A DNA stretch of 64,000 nt from Xanthomonas sp. DAR 34887 (GTDB lineage Bacteria > Pseudomonadota > Gammaproteobacteria > Xanthomonadales > Xanthomonadaceae). The stretch spans positions 5,247,001 through 5,311,000 of the forward strand of contig NZ_CP162490.1 of NCBI RefSeq assembly GCF_041245805.1, read 5' to 3'. The notes below the pieces were generated by a model. It did no database searches. It worked only from the letters and a program-made list of their open reading frames with translations, and was not told where the DNA came from. Both the position numbers and the translations under genes were made by a program. Positions 24,867-34,130 of this stretch are shown here, piece after piece. How positions within the stretch are numbered: the first letter of the stretch is position 1; every line of letters starts with the position of its first letter.

Positions 24867-26858
24867 TCACGGGGAAGGAGCCGCGGCCACTGGGGCCGCG
24901 GACGGGAGGGAAAGTTCGAACGGACCGGCCGGCAGCCCGGCACGGTCGAACAACGTGCAGACCGGGCTGTCAGCCCAGCAGTAGCGCACGCGAGTCGGCG
25001 CAGTGCCGGCGGGAACCGGCAGGCGCACGCTGCGGCCCTGCAGTTCGGCCCGCGCGTAGCGGCAGCTGCCGGAGGCCGCGCCGCACAGTTCGAAACCGAT
25101 CGGCGCGTCCGCGCTGTAGGTCTGCAGGGCGCCATCGACACCGTCGAAATCGACGACCAACGCGGCGCCATCGCGACGCAGCGCGTGCGGCACCGGCCCG
25201 GACGGCGCCACCGCCTCGCCGTAGACCACGTGCCGCGCCGCGCGCGCCAGGCGCCGGCCGAGTTCCTGCTTGTTGGCCGGATGGATGTCGTAGCGGTCGC
25301 CGATGTCGATCGCCACCGCCAAGCCGGCATGCGGATCGGCGGCGACGAAGCGCCGTTGCGCCTCGCGCAGCTGCGCCCAGCCGCTGTCGCCGGGCTGGGT
25401 GGGCGGCGCGCCGAAGTTGGCCAGCTGCACCAGCAACAACGGCAGCTGCGCGCCGAAGCGCTGCCGCCAGTCGCGCTGCCAGGCCTCGAGCAGCGCCGGA
25501 TAGCCGGCCGCATCGCCGGTGTTGGATTCGCCCTGGTACCACAGCACGCCGCGCAGGCCGACCCGGCCAAGCGGCGCGATCATGCCGTTGTACAGCGTGG
25601 TCAGGCCAGCGGCCGAGGACCAGGGCGCGCGTGGCGGCGTGCCCAGTTGCGGCGGCACGATGCGGTACTGCCAGCCGGTCAGCGCCACCCGGCTGCCGTC
25701 GCCCAGTTGCAGCTGCTGCGCGTACGCGCCACCGAGCAGACCGCCACGGCGGTAGCTGTTGTACACATTGACCACCACGGTGTTCTTGCCCGCATGCAGC
25801 ACGCCGCGCGGCAGGCGGTAGCTGCGCGGCTGGTCGGCGCCGTAGCTGCTGCCTACCGCCTGGCCGTTGACCCAGGTCTGGTCGAGCTCGTCCACCGGCC
25901 CCAGCGCCAGCGTCGCTTGCTGTTTCGCCTGCTCCGCGCTCAGCGTGACCGTGCTGCGGTACCAGACCATGCCGTTGAAATTGACCAGCTGCGGCACGCC
26001 CCAGTCGTCCCAGGCGCCCAGCGCCGCCGGTGCGTCGCGCCAGTCGCCGCCGGTATCGTCCGGCTGCCACGGCGCGCCGTTGCCGTGCGCGCGCCACCAC
26101 GTCTCCCATAGCCGGCCCCAGCGCGGCGCCGCCTGCTGCGGATCGTTGGCGTAGCGCGCCAGCACGTCCAGCGCGGGCGCGTTGCCGTCCACCTTGCGCA
26201 GGGCCGCGTCGCCGATCCACGCCTGCATCTGCGAACCGCCCCAGGAGGCATTGATCAGCCCCATCGGCACGTCCACGGTCTTGCGCAGCTCGCGCGCGAA
26301 GTAATAGCAGGCCGCGGAAAAATCGCCGACCGCCTCCGGCGTGGTCGGCTGCCACGCGGCGGGGCCGCCGAACTGCGCCTGCGGGGTCGGGCTGGACTGC
26401 GCCGGCACCTTGAACATGCGGATCGCCGGCTGCTGCGCATCGGCGATCTCGCTGCGCGTATCCAGCGTGCGCAGCACCGGCAGCTCCATGTTCGACTGGC
26501 CCGAGCACAGCCACACATCGCCGATCAGCACGTCCTCGGCGCGCTGCACGCGGCCGTGCGCGGTGCTGGCCTGCAGGACGTACGGGCCGCCGGCCGGCAG
26601 CGCCGCCAGCTGCGCCTGCCAGCGGCCCTGGCGATCGGCGCGCGCCTGCACGCGCTGCTGCGCCAGCTGCACGGTCACCGTCTCGCCGGCCGCGGCCTGC
26701 CCCCAGACGCGAATCGGCGCGTCGCGCTGCAGTACCGCGTGGTCTTGGAACAGGGGATTCAACAACGGCGCGTCGGCGGCATGCGCGAACGCGGGCACGC
26801 ACAGCGCGACCAGCAGCAGACGGCCGGCGAGGTGGACAGCGGAACGGTAGGGCGTCAT
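24867..26858 (-). CDS. SGNH acetylesterase (sialate O-acetylesterase/acetylxylan esterase type)
   Basis: A 663-residue exported esterase. Signal peptide SAVHLAGRLLLVALCVPAFA followed by HAAD. The SGNH block I is VWLCSGQSNMELPV, with nucleophile Ser in GQSNME near residue 124. Later blocks are GLINASWGGSQMQAW and LWYQGESNTGDAAGYPALL, with the catalytic DxxH as DRYDIHPANKQELGRRLA. A jelly-roll domain is inserted in the middle (VNFNGMVWYRSTV through YNSYRRGGLLGG). In this operon the substrate is most likely acetyl groups on xylo-oligosaccharides. Its ATG overlaps the TGA of agu67 (ATGA), so translation is coupled. Confidence 0.9.
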   Translation of the reverse strand: MTPYRSAVHLAGRLLLVALCVPAFAHAADAPLLNPLFQDHAVLQRDAPIRVWGQAAAGETVTVQLAQQRVQARADRQGRWQAQLAALPAGGPYVLQASTAHGRVQRAEDVLIGDVWLCSGQSNMELPVLRTLDTRSEIADAQQPAIRMFKVPAQSSPTPQAQFGGPAAWQPTTPEAVGDFSAACYYFARELRKTVDVPMGLINASWGGSQMQAWIGDAALRKVDGNAPALDVLARYANDPQQAAPRWGRLWETWWRAHGNGAPWQPDDTGGDWRDAPAALGAWDDWGVPQLVNFNGMVWYRSTVTLSAEQAKQQATLALGPVDELDQTWVNGQAVGSSYGADQPRSYRLPRGVLHAGKNTVVVNVYNSYRRGGLLGGAYAQQLQLGDGSRVALTGWQYRIVPPQLGTPPRAPWSSAAGLTTLYNGMIAPLGRVGLRGVLWYQGESNTGDAAGYPALLEAWQRDWRQRFGAQLPLLLVQLANFGAPPTQPGDSGWAQLREAQRRFVAADPHAGLAVAIDIGDRYDIHPANKQELGRRLARAARHVVYGEAVAPSGPVPHALRRDGAALVVDFDGVDGALQTYSADAPIGFELCGAASGSCRYARAELQGRSVRLPVPAGTAPTRVRYCWADSPVCTLFDRAGLPAGPFELSLPSAAPVAAAPSP

Positions 26859-29056
26859 TTCGGATTTCCCGGTGCGTACGGAAACGACAGCGCTTGGTAA
26901 TACGCCAGCGGATGCGGCGGCGGCACGGTGCCCGGCGGCAGCGCGCGGCCCGACACCTGTTGCCAGTAGGCGATGCTGGCATCGCGCCACCACTGCGCCT
27001 CTTGCTGCTGGATCGCCAGGAAGTCGGCGACCTGGCGATAGCGCTGCGCATCGACGTAGGGCGCCAGTCCGCTCCAGGTCGTGCGCATCCGCGCCACCTC
27101 GGCCACGCCGTGGTCGTAGCGGCCGATCAGCGCGTTCCACAGCGGTTGGCCGGACGCCATGCGGTGGTCCCAGGGCACGTGGTGGAACCACAGCAGGTAT
27201 TGCTCCGGCACCGTGCGCACGTCGCCGAAGCGGCGCGCCAGCGGCGGCGCGTACTGCGCCACCGCGTTGCTGCCGGTCGCGCTGCGGTCGAAGCCGATGC
27301 CGTTGCGGTCGGCGCGGTGGTAGTACACCGGGTCCCAGTCCGGCCGCGCACTGCCCGCGTCCCACGGCGCCGGGCCGTAGTGGTGGCCGCGGCCCATCAG
27401 GTGATGCAGGCCGAGCGGGGTCATGTAATCGACCGCCGCTTGGTGCGAGGCCATCATCATGCCGACCACCGGCGCCACCAGCGCCGGCGCGTTGCCGAAG
27501 GTCATCCGCACCCAGTCCTCGGCGATGGCCTGCGCATCGCCCTGCGGATCCCAGGCCAGCCGCCCGAACGCATACCAGTTGGCCTGGTCGAAGATCGAGC
27601 CGCACCAGTTGCGGTCGGCGCCGATGTTGGCCACTCCGGCGATGCCGCTGAGCGCATGCCCGTCGACCGCGCCCTCCACCACCCGCGCCACCGTCGCGCG
27701 CTTGCCGCGCCGCGTGTCGGCCTGCAGGGTTTCCTGGTACAGCGTGCCCAGGTAGACCAGGTGGGTGGCGAAGCCCAGGTATTCCTTGGTGATCTGGAAT
27801 TCCAGCATCAGCGGCGTCTTCGGCATCGCCCCGAACAGCGGGTGGAACGGCTCGCGCGGCTGGAAGTCGATGGCGCCGTTCTTGACCTGCACTACCACGT
27901 TGTCGCGGAATGTCCCGTCCAGCGGCACGAACTCGCTGTACGCCTGCTTGGCGCGGTCGTCCGGCTGTTCGTGCGAATAGACGAACGCCCGCCACATCAC
28001 CACCCCGCCATGCGGCGCGAGCGCGTCGGCGAGCATGTTGGCGCCGTCGGCATGCGTGCGCCCGTAGTCCTGCGGGCCGGGCTGGCCTTCGGAGTTGGCC
28101 TTGACCAGGAAGCCGCCGAAATCGGGAATGCGCGCGTAGATCTCGTCCGCCTTGGCCTTCCACCAGCGTTGCACCGCCGGGTCCAGCGGATCGGCGCTGC
28201 GCAGTCCGCCGATCTCGATCGGCGCGCTGAAGCGCGCGCTCAGGTACACGCGGATGCCGTACGGACGCAGCGCCGCGGCCAGCGCCGCGGTCTTGTCCAG
28301 GTAGGCCGCGGTCAGGCTCAGTGCCTTGGCGTTGACGTTGTTCAGCACCGCGCCGTTGATGCCGATCGAGGCGTTGGCGCGCGCGTAGTCGGTGTAGCGC
28401 GGGTCCACGTAGCCGGGCAGCTTCTGCCAGTCCCAGAGCGAGGCGCCGGCGTAGCCGCGTTCGACCACACCGTCCAGGTTGTCCCAGTGATCGAGCACGC
28501 GCAGCTTGACCCGCGGCGCATCGCGCAGCGCCAGCGGCGCCGGCGCCTGCCCGGTCTGCAGCAGGCGCAGGAAGCGGAACGCCGCATACAACGCGCCGCG
28601 TTCGCCACCGCCGACGATGGCGGTGAGCGGGCGGCCATCGACCACCACGCTGCGGATCAGGTAGCCCTCTTCGCCCAGGCCGCGGGTATCCAGCCGCAGC
28701 CGCGCGATCGCCGGCGAGGCCGGGGTGCCGAGCACGATCGCGCCGGCGCGGTCCGCGCTTGCCGCCAGCGGCGGCTCGGCGCCGAGCAGGCCGCCCAGGC
28801 CGCGGCGCAGCTCGTCGCGCGCGGCCCGTTGCATCGGCGTCTGCGCGTCGGCCACCAGCTGCGTGGCGGCCGCGCGCCATGGCGCAGCCTGCGTTTCGGC
28901 CAGCGGCTGGTAGCGCAACCATAGATCGTAGCCGTCCTCGGCCTGGGCCACGGCGATCGGCAACAACAGCGCCAGCCACAGGCACGCGCTGCGCAGCCAC
29001 CCGCCGCGCAATGGGCGCCGACGCTGCAGCGCGCGCGACTGCGGGCGGCCGCTCAT
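26855..29056 (-). CDS. agu67A: GH67 alpha-glucuronidase
   Basis: A 733-residue GH67 enzyme, first gene of the minus-strand xylan operon. A membrane-type signal (WLRSACLWLALLLPIAVAQA) follows a basic N-terminus, so it is exported. The middle barrel shows the family motifs RVLDHWDNLDGVVERGYAGASLW, NGAVLNNVNA, YLSARFSAPIEIGGL, FLVKANSEGQPGPQDYGR and HEQPDDRAKQAYSEF; the C-terminal helical domain has WFHHVPWDHRM. It removes 4-O-methyl-glucuronic acid from the non-reducing end of aldouronic acids. The start at 29056 is chosen over a GTG six codons upstream. A near-perfect xyl-box occurs inside its early coding region. Confidence 0.93.
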   Translation of the reverse strand: MSGRPQSRALQRRRPLRGGWLRSACLWLALLLPIAVAQAEDGYDLWLRYQPLAETQAAPWRAAATQLVADAQTPMQRAARDELRRGLGGLLGAEPPLAASADRAGAIVLGTPASPAIARLRLDTRGLGEEGYLIRSVVVDGRPLTAIVGGGERGALYAAFRFLRLLQTGQAPAPLALRDAPRVKLRVLDHWDNLDGVVERGYAGASLWDWQKLPGYVDPRYTDYARANASIGINGAVLNNVNAKALSLTAAYLDKTAALAAALRPYGIRVYLSARFSAPIEIGGLRSADPLDPAVQRWWKAKADEIYARIPDFGGFLVKANSEGQPGPQDYGRTHADGANMLADALAPHGGVVMWRAFVYSHEQPDDRAKQAYSEFVPLDGTFRDNVVVQVKNGAIDFQPREPFHPLFGAMPKTPLMLEFQITKEYLGFATHLVYLGTLYQETLQADTRRGKRATVARVVEGAVDGHALSGIAGVANIGADRNWCGSIFDQANWYAFGRLAWDPQGDAQAIAEDWVRMTFGNAPALVAPVVGMMMASHQAAVDYMTPLGLHHLMGRGHHYGPAPWDAGSARPDWDPVYYHRADRNGIGFDRSATGSNAVAQYAPPLARRFGDVRTVPEQYLLWFHHVPWDHRMASGQPLWNALIGRYDHGVAEVARMRTTWSGLAPYVDAQRYRQVADFLAIQQQEAQWWRDASIAYWQQVSGRALPPGTVPPPHPLAYYQALSFPYAPGNPK
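28908..28921. promoter_or_regulatory. Near-perfect xyl-box inside agu67
   Basis: TGGTAGCGCAACCA differs at one of 14 positions from the palindrome TGGTAGCGCTACCA found upstream of xylA. It lies about 135-148 bases inside agu67 and encodes part of LWLRYQ, so codon constraints could explain it. An auxiliary operator for the LacI regulator encoded 320 bases away is the alternative. Confidence 0.4.
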
Positions 29057-29238
29057 GCGCGCCCCCACTGGCACGGCACCGGCGCGCGCCCGCAGTCGCC
29101 GCCCACCCGGCTTCCCGGTACCATGCAGCCGTCACTCGTGTCGGGATCCACACCGTGTCGCGACGCTGTCGCACACGCGGCTTGCGCAGCACGTCCCCGG
29201 TCGCGATCCACGCCCGCAAGCCAACGAAGAGGCGCATC

Positions 29239-30315
29239 TTGGAGAAGGTCAGGAAATCGGTTCGCCGCAAGAGCCTCGCCGTGACCATCGACGAGGTGGC
29301 CGCACTGGCCAAGGTCTCGCCGATGACCGTGTCGCGGGTGATCAACGGCCAGGGCAACGTGCGCGACAGCACCCGCGAGCAGGTCATGCGCGCGGTCGAC
29401 ACGCTCGGCTACACGCCGAACCTGGCGGCCAGCGCGCTGGCCGCCGCGCAGAGCACGCGGGTCGCGCTGATCTACAGCAACCCCAGCGGCGCCTACCTGG
29501 GCGAACTGCTGGTCGGGGTGCTGCGCGCGGCCTCGCGCACCTCGATCCAGGTGGTGATGGACTACTGGGACGACCTCGGCCCCGACGCCGAACGCAAGGC
29601 CGCGCGCACGCTGGCCAAGAGCGGCGTGGCCGGGGTGATCCTGCCGCCGCCGCTGTGCGAATCGGATGCGGCCATCCGCGAGCTGGTGCGCGCCAAGGTG
29701 CCGGTGGTGGCCATCGCCTCCGACCGCTTCAGCGACCGCGTCGCCTGCGTGCGCATCGACGAGTTCAACGCCAGCAAGGACATCACCGCGTACTTGATCG
29801 CGCAGGGCCATACCCGCATCGGCTACATCGCCGGCCGCTCCAACCTGTCGGCCAGCGCGCGCCGCTTCGAGGGGTTCCAGGCGGCGCTGGCCGAGGCCGG
29901 GCTGCGCCTGGACCGGCATCTGCTGCAGCCGGGCGACTACACCTACCGCTCCGGCCTGGACGCGGCGGAAAAACTGCTGTCGCGCCGCCATCGGCCCAGC
30001 GCGATCATCGCCAGCAACGACGACATGGCCGCCGCCGCGATCTCGGTCGCGCACCGGCGCGGCCTGGACGTGCCGCGCGACCTGTCGGTGGTCGGCTTCG
30101 ACGACACCTCCGCGGCGACCACCGTGTGGCCGGAACTGAGCACCATCCGCCAGCCGATCGCGGCCATGGCCGATGCGGCGGTCGACATCCTGCTGCGCAG
30201 CATCCGCAGCAAGGAGCGCACGGGCCGGGCGAAGATCGATCATGTGCTCGCTCATCAGCTGGTCAAGCGCGATTCGGTGGCCGCACCGGCCGCCGCGCGC
30301 ACCGAACGGCGCTGA
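29239..30315 (+). CDS. LacI-family regulator of the xylan genes
   Basis: A LacI/GalR-type regulator of about 358 residues, counted from the TTG at 29239, which follows AAGAGG. A GTG at 29281 or one near 29155 are alternatives, so the N-terminus is uncertain. The HTH is VTIDEVAALAKVSPMTVSRV then INGQGNVRDSTREQVMRAVD, with the hinge LGYTPNLAASAL. The C-terminal sugar-binding domain has SRTSIQVVMDY, GHTRIGYIAG and SNDDMAAAAISVAHRRG. It is divergent from the agu67 operon and convergent with xylA, and a 14-base palindrome typical of XylR targets stands upstream of xylA. It probably represses these genes until a xylose-derived sugar binds. Confidence 0.88.
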   Translation: MEKVRKSVRRKSLAVTIDEVAALAKVSPMTVSRVINGQGNVRDSTREQVMRAVDTLGYTPNLAASALAAAQSTRVALIYSNPSGAYLGELLVGVLRAASRTSIQVVMDYWDDLGPDAERKAARTLAKSGVAGVILPPPLCESDAAIRELVRAKVPVVAIASDRFSDRVACVRIDEFNASKDITAYLIAQGHTRIGYIAGRSNLSASARRFEGFQAALAEAGLRLDRHLLQPGDYTYRSGLDAAEKLLSRRHRPSAIIASNDDMAAAAISVAHRRGLDVPRDLSVVGFDDTSAATTVWPELSTIRQPIAAMADAAVDILLRSIRSKERTGRAKIDHVLAHQLVKRDSVAAPAAARTERR

Positions 30316-30341
30316 CGCGGCGGCGGGCGGCAGGGTCCGCA

Positions 30342-31682
30342 TCAACGGATCAGGTACTGGTTGATCAGGTTTTCGTAGGCTTCCTGGCGGCCACTGACCT
30401 GCTTGGGCGCGCCGGCCTTGGCCGCATGCGCCGCCAGGTCCGCCAGCGTGCTGCTGCCGGCCGCGAACGCCGCACCGGCGCCACTGTCGAAGCTGCTGTA
30501 GCGCTGCGCCCGCCACTGCTCCAGCGGCGAGGCCGTCAGCAGCGCATGGGCCACTTCCAGGCCGCGCGCGAACGCGTCCATGCCGCCGATGTGCGCCAGG
30601 AACAGGTCCTGCGGATCGGACGACTCGCGCCGCACCTTGGCATCGAAGTTCAGCCCGCCCGGCGCCAGCCCGCCCTGCCGCAACACCACCAGCATCGCCC
30701 CGACCGTGTCGTACAGGTCGGTCGGGAACTGGTCGGTGTCCCAGCCGTTCTGCGGGTTGCCGCGGTTGGCGTCGATGCTGCCGAGCAGGCCCGCATCGGA
30801 CGCCACCTGCAGGTCGTGCTCGAAGCTGTGGCCCGACAGCGTGGCGTGGTTGGCCTCGATGTTGAGCTTGAAGTCCTGGTCCAGCCCGTGCTGGCGCAGG
30901 AAACCGATCACCGTGGCGCTGTCGAAGTCGTACTGGTGCTTCATCGGCTCCATCGGCTTGGGCTCGATCAGGAAGTTGCCGGTGAAGCCGATGCTGCGGC
31001 CATAGTCGCGGGCGATGGTCAAAAAGCGCGCCATGTTGTCCTGCTCGCGCTTCATCTGCGTGTTGTGCAGGCTGGCATAGCCTTCGCGGCCGCCCCAGAA
31101 CACGTAGTTCTCGCCGCCCAGCTCCACCGTGGCCTCCAGCGCGGCCTTGACCTGCACCGCCGCGCGCGCGACCACGTCGAAGTCCGGATTGGTCGAGGCA
31201 CCGTTCATGTAGCGCGGATGCGAGAACAGGTTGGCGGTGCCCCACAGCAGCTTGATGCCGGTATCGGCCTGGCGCTGCTTGGCGATGCCGACCATGTGCT
31301 TGAGGTTCTTCTCGTACTGGCCGACGTCGTCGGCGTCCGGCGCCAGGTCGATGTCGTGGAAGCAGTAATACGGCACGCCGAGCTTGGTGAAGAACTCGAA
31401 CGCCGCATCGGCCTTGGCCTCGGCGCGGCCCAGCGCGTCGCTGCCGGCGTCCCACGGATAGGCGCGCGTGCCCGGGCCGAACGGATCGGCGCCGTTGCCG
31501 CAGAAGCTGTGCCAGTACGCCACGGCGAAGCGCAGGTGCTCGGCCATGGTCTTGTCGCCGATGCGCTTGTTGGCGTCGTAGACCTTGAACGCGAGCGGGT
31601 TGTCCGAGGCCTTGCCTTCGAACGCGATGCGGCCGATGCCCGGGAAGTATTCCTTGGCGCCGATGTAGACGGAGTTGCTCAT
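30342..31682 (-). CDS. xylA: Xylose isomerase
   Basis: A 446-residue class II xylose isomerase. The TIM barrel shows the catalytic and metal residues in order: FCFHDID-type motif YYCFHDIDLAPDA (His near residue 107), LWGTANLFSHPRYMNGASTN, YVFWGGREGYASL with the metal-binding Glu, EPKPMEPMKHQYDFD, NIEANHATLSGHSFEHDL and GSIDANRGNPQNGWDTDQFP. It converts xylose released by the secreted enzymes to xylulose in the cytoplasm. The stop is 26 bases from the stop of the LacI gene (convergent). A xyl-box lies about 246 bases upstream, consistent with control by that regulator. Xylulokinase is not in the window. Confidence 0.96.
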   Translation of the reverse strand: MSNSVYIGAKEYFPGIGRIAFEGKASDNPLAFKVYDANKRIGDKTMAEHLRFAVAYWHSFCGNGADPFGPGTRAYPWDAGSDALGRAEAKADAAFEFFTKLGVPYYCFHDIDLAPDADDVGQYEKNLKHMVGIAKQRQADTGIKLLWGTANLFSHPRYMNGASTNPDFDVVARAAVQVKAALEATVELGGENYVFWGGREGYASLHNTQMKREQDNMARFLTIARDYGRSIGFTGNFLIEPKPMEPMKHQYDFDSATVIGFLRQHGLDQDFKLNIEANHATLSGHSFEHDLQVASDAGLLGSIDANRGNPQNGWDTDQFPTDLYDTVGAMLVVLRQGGLAPGGLNFDAKVRRESSDPQDLFLAHIGGMDAFARGLEVAHALLTASPLEQWRAQRYSSFDSGAGAAFAAGSSTLADLAAHAAKAGAPKQVSGRQEAYENLINQYLIR

Positions 31683-31927
31683 GGGAGGTGGAATCCTGTC
31701 GAGTGGGAGGAACTAGAAGACGGACGTTCGGCCGCAGCGGCGAAAGGCGGGCGGGATGGACCCAGGCATGCGTCGCTGGAGGAATGCCGGCGCCGGCAGG
31801 GGCGCGGCGCGATCGCCGCAGCCGGCAGGCGCAACCAGCGCGCGGATGCTGCAGGCGCAATCCCGGACACGCAGGCACCGCATTCCGCGATCTGCGCGGC
31901 CGCCACGCCGCGCCATACGCGACGTTA

Positions 31928-31941
31928 TGGTAGCGCTACCA
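31928..31941. promoter_or_regulatory. xyl-box operator TGGTAGCGCTACCA
   Basis: A perfect 14-base palindrome identical to the operator known for the Xanthomonas xylan LacI regulator (XylR). It lies 246 bases upstream of xylA and 246 bases upstream of ttcA in the opposite direction. AT-rich sequence next to it (AAAAATCGCGCTAAAAAAAG) is a likely promoter region reading toward xylA. No gene is apparent between it and xylA, so a long leader is implied. The remainder of the 504-base gap (31683-32186) shows nothing else I can support. Confidence 0.8.
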
Positions 31942-32186
31942 AAAATCGCGCTAAAAAAAGCTTCACTGCAGAGGGAAGCCGACGGGGCCATCAGATGCGG
32001 TTCGCAAGCCTGGGACAGACGGACTTTACCCAGCCCACCGGCGAAACGCTTGCTGCGCTGCGCCATCGGTGCGCGCGGCGTGCGCGCCAGCACAGTGCGA
32101 CGCGCCGGCGGCAACGTGCGCTGCGTCGCGCTCGCGCACGGTTGGCGCATGCTCCCCGCGCAGCGCGCCGACTACAATGCGCGCCG

Positions 32187-33059
32187 ATGACTTCCGCACC
32201 CCAGCCCCTGCCCCGGCTCCTCGCCGATCCCGCCCCGCGCGAGCGGCGCACGCCGTCGGCGCTGGGCAAGCGCCTGTGCCGGCAGGTGGGCCAGGCGATC
32301 GCCGATTTCGGCATGATCGAGGCCGGCGACAAGGTCATGGTGTGCCTGTCCGGCGGCAAGGACAGCTATACCCTGCTGGACATCCTGCTGCAGCTGCAGC
32401 GCAAGGCGCCGGTGCCGTTCGAACTGGTCGCGGTGAACCTGGACCAGAAGCAGCCCGGCTTTCCCGCACAGGTGCTGCCCGATTACCTGCGCGGGCTCGG
32501 CGTGGCCTGGCACGTGATCGAGCAGGACACCTATTCGGTGGTCAGCCGCGTGGTGCCCGAGGGCAAGACCATGTGTTCGCTGTGCTCGCGGCTGCGCCGC
32601 GGCGCGCTGTACCGGTATGCCGCCGAAAACGGAATCAGCAAGATCGCGCTGGGCCACCACCGCGACGATCTCGTCGCCACCTTCTTCATGAACCTGTTCT
32701 TCCATGCCAGGCTCGCGGCGATGGCGCCGAAACTGCGCAGCGACGACGGCTGCCACGTGGTGATCCGGCCGCTGGCCTACGTGCGCGAGGCCGACATCGC
32801 CGAGTACGCGCAGGCGCGCGGCTTCCCGCTGATCCCGTGCACGCTGTGCGGCAGCCAGGAGACTCTGCAGCGGCGCCAGGTCGGGCTGATGCTGCAGCAG
32901 TGGGACCGCGAGCATCCCGGCCGCGTCGAGCAGATCGCGCGCGCCATGGGCAACGTGCAGCCGTCGCAGCTGGCCGACCCCGCGCTGTTCGATTTCCGCA
33001 CGCTCGGCAACGCCGAAGCCGCGCCGGCCGCGGCCTGGCCGCTCGACGAGGACGCGTGA
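32187..33059 (+). CDS. ttcA: tRNA 2-thiocytidine synthetase TtcA
   Basis: A 290-residue PP-loop enzyme that thiolates cytidine 32 of certain tRNAs using a [4Fe-4S] cluster. The ATP-binding SGGKDS is at residues 55-60. The two cysteine pairs that hold the cluster are CSLC (TMCSLCSRLRRG) and CTLC (PCTLCGSQETLQR). GHHRDDLVATFFMNLFF is the family's helical signature. TACAAT at 32173 is a good -10 box only nine bases before the ATG, so the transcript may be nearly leaderless. It is unrelated to the xylan genes and marks the start of the housekeeping segment. Confidence 0.96.
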   Translation: MTSAPQPLPRLLADPAPRERRTPSALGKRLCRQVGQAIADFGMIEAGDKVMVCLSGGKDSYTLLDILLQLQRKAPVPFELVAVNLDQKQPGFPAQVLPDYLRGLGVAWHVIEQDTYSVVSRVVPEGKTMCSLCSRLRRGALYRYAAENGISKIALGHHRDDLVATFFMNLFFHARLAAMAPKLRSDDGCHVVIRPLAYVREADIAEYAQARGFPLIPCTLCGSQETLQRRQVGLMLQQWDREHPGRVEQIARAMGNVQPSQLADPALFDFRTLGNAEAAPAAAWPLDEDA

Positions 33060-33191
33060 GGCCAAGGCCGGCGGCGGTCGCGCGCCGCTGAACCGCGCGT
33101 TGCGGTATCCGGGCGGGAGCGATGCGACAATGCCCGCCGCCCACCCTGCGCACGGCGCCGGGCCGTTCCGTTTCCTTCTGCTGGATGCTCG

Positions 33192-34100
33192 ATGTTCTTT
33201 CGCAATCTGACCCTGTTCCGCTTCCCCACCACCCTCGACTTCTCCGAGATCGACAAGCTCCTGCCGGAGGTGCAGCTCAAGCCGGTCGGCCCGCTGGAAA
33301 TGAGCTCGCGCGGCTTCATCTCCCCGTTCGGCCGCGACGAGCACGAGGTACTGTCGCACCGCATCGCCGACTTCCTGTGGCTGACCGTCGGCGGCGAGGA
33401 CAAGATCCTGCCCGGCTCGGTGGTCAACGACCTGCTCGAGCGCAAGGTCGCCGAGATCGAGGAGAAGGAAGGACGCCGCCCGGGCGGCAAGGCGCGCAAG
33501 CGACTCAAGGACGACCTGATCCACGAACTGCTGCCGCGCGCCTTCGTCAAGACCTCGCGCACCGACGCGATGCTCGACCTGCAACACGGCTACGTCGCGG
33601 TGGACACCTCCAGCCGCAAGACCGGCGAGAACGTGATGTCCGAGATCCGCGGCGTGCTGGGCAGTTTCCCGGCGCTGCCGCTGAACGCGGAAGTGGCGCC
33701 GCGCTCGATCCTGACCGGCTGGATCGCCGGCGAGCCCCTGCCCGAAGGCCTGAGCCTGGGCGAGGAGTGCGAGATGAAGGATCCGATCGAAGGCGGCGCG
33801 GTGGTCAAGTGCCAGCACCAGGAACTGCGCTGCGACGAGATCGACAAGCACCTGGAAGCCGGCAAGCAGGTCACCAAGCTGGCGCTGATCCTGGACGATC
33901 ACGTCTCCTTCGTGCTCGGCGACGATCTGGTGATCCGCAAGTTGAAGTTCCTCGACGGCGCCCTGGACCAGCTGGAGAACGCCGACCAGGACGGCGTGCG
34001 TGCCGAACTGGACGCCCGCTTCGCGCTGATGAGCGCCGAAGTACGGCGCCTGTTCCTGTTGCTGGAGGAGGCGTTGAAGCTGAGCAAGGCGGAGACCTGA
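33192..34100 (+). CDS. rdgC: Recombination-associated protein RdgC
   Basis: A 302-residue RdgC, a ring-shaped dimer that binds double-stranded DNA and limits RecA activity. Length and sequence fit the family throughout: MFFRNLTLFRFPTTLDFSEI at the N-terminus, EMSSRGFISPFGRDE, the basic and acidic middle segment, EMKDPIEGGAVVKCQHQEL, and a helical C-terminus (ALMSAEVRRLFLLLEEAL). It is preceded by its own 130-base spacer and followed by the tandem repeat array, so it is likely monocistronic. Confidence 0.96.
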   Translation: MFFRNLTLFRFPTTLDFSEIDKLLPEVQLKPVGPLEMSSRGFISPFGRDEHEVLSHRIADFLWLTVGGEDKILPGSVVNDLLERKVAEIEEKEGRRPGGKARKRLKDDLIHELLPRAFVKTSRTDAMLDLQHGYVAVDTSSRKTGENVMSEIRGVLGSFPALPLNAEVAPRSILTGWIAGEPLPEGLSLGEECEMKDPIEGGAVVKCQHQELRCDEIDKHLEAGKQVTKLALILDDHVSFVLGDDLVIRKLKFLDGALDQLENADQDGVRAELDARFALMSAEVRRLFLLLEEALKLSKAET

Positions 34101-34130
34101 GGCAAGGCCGGCAGCGGGCCGCTCGATTTG

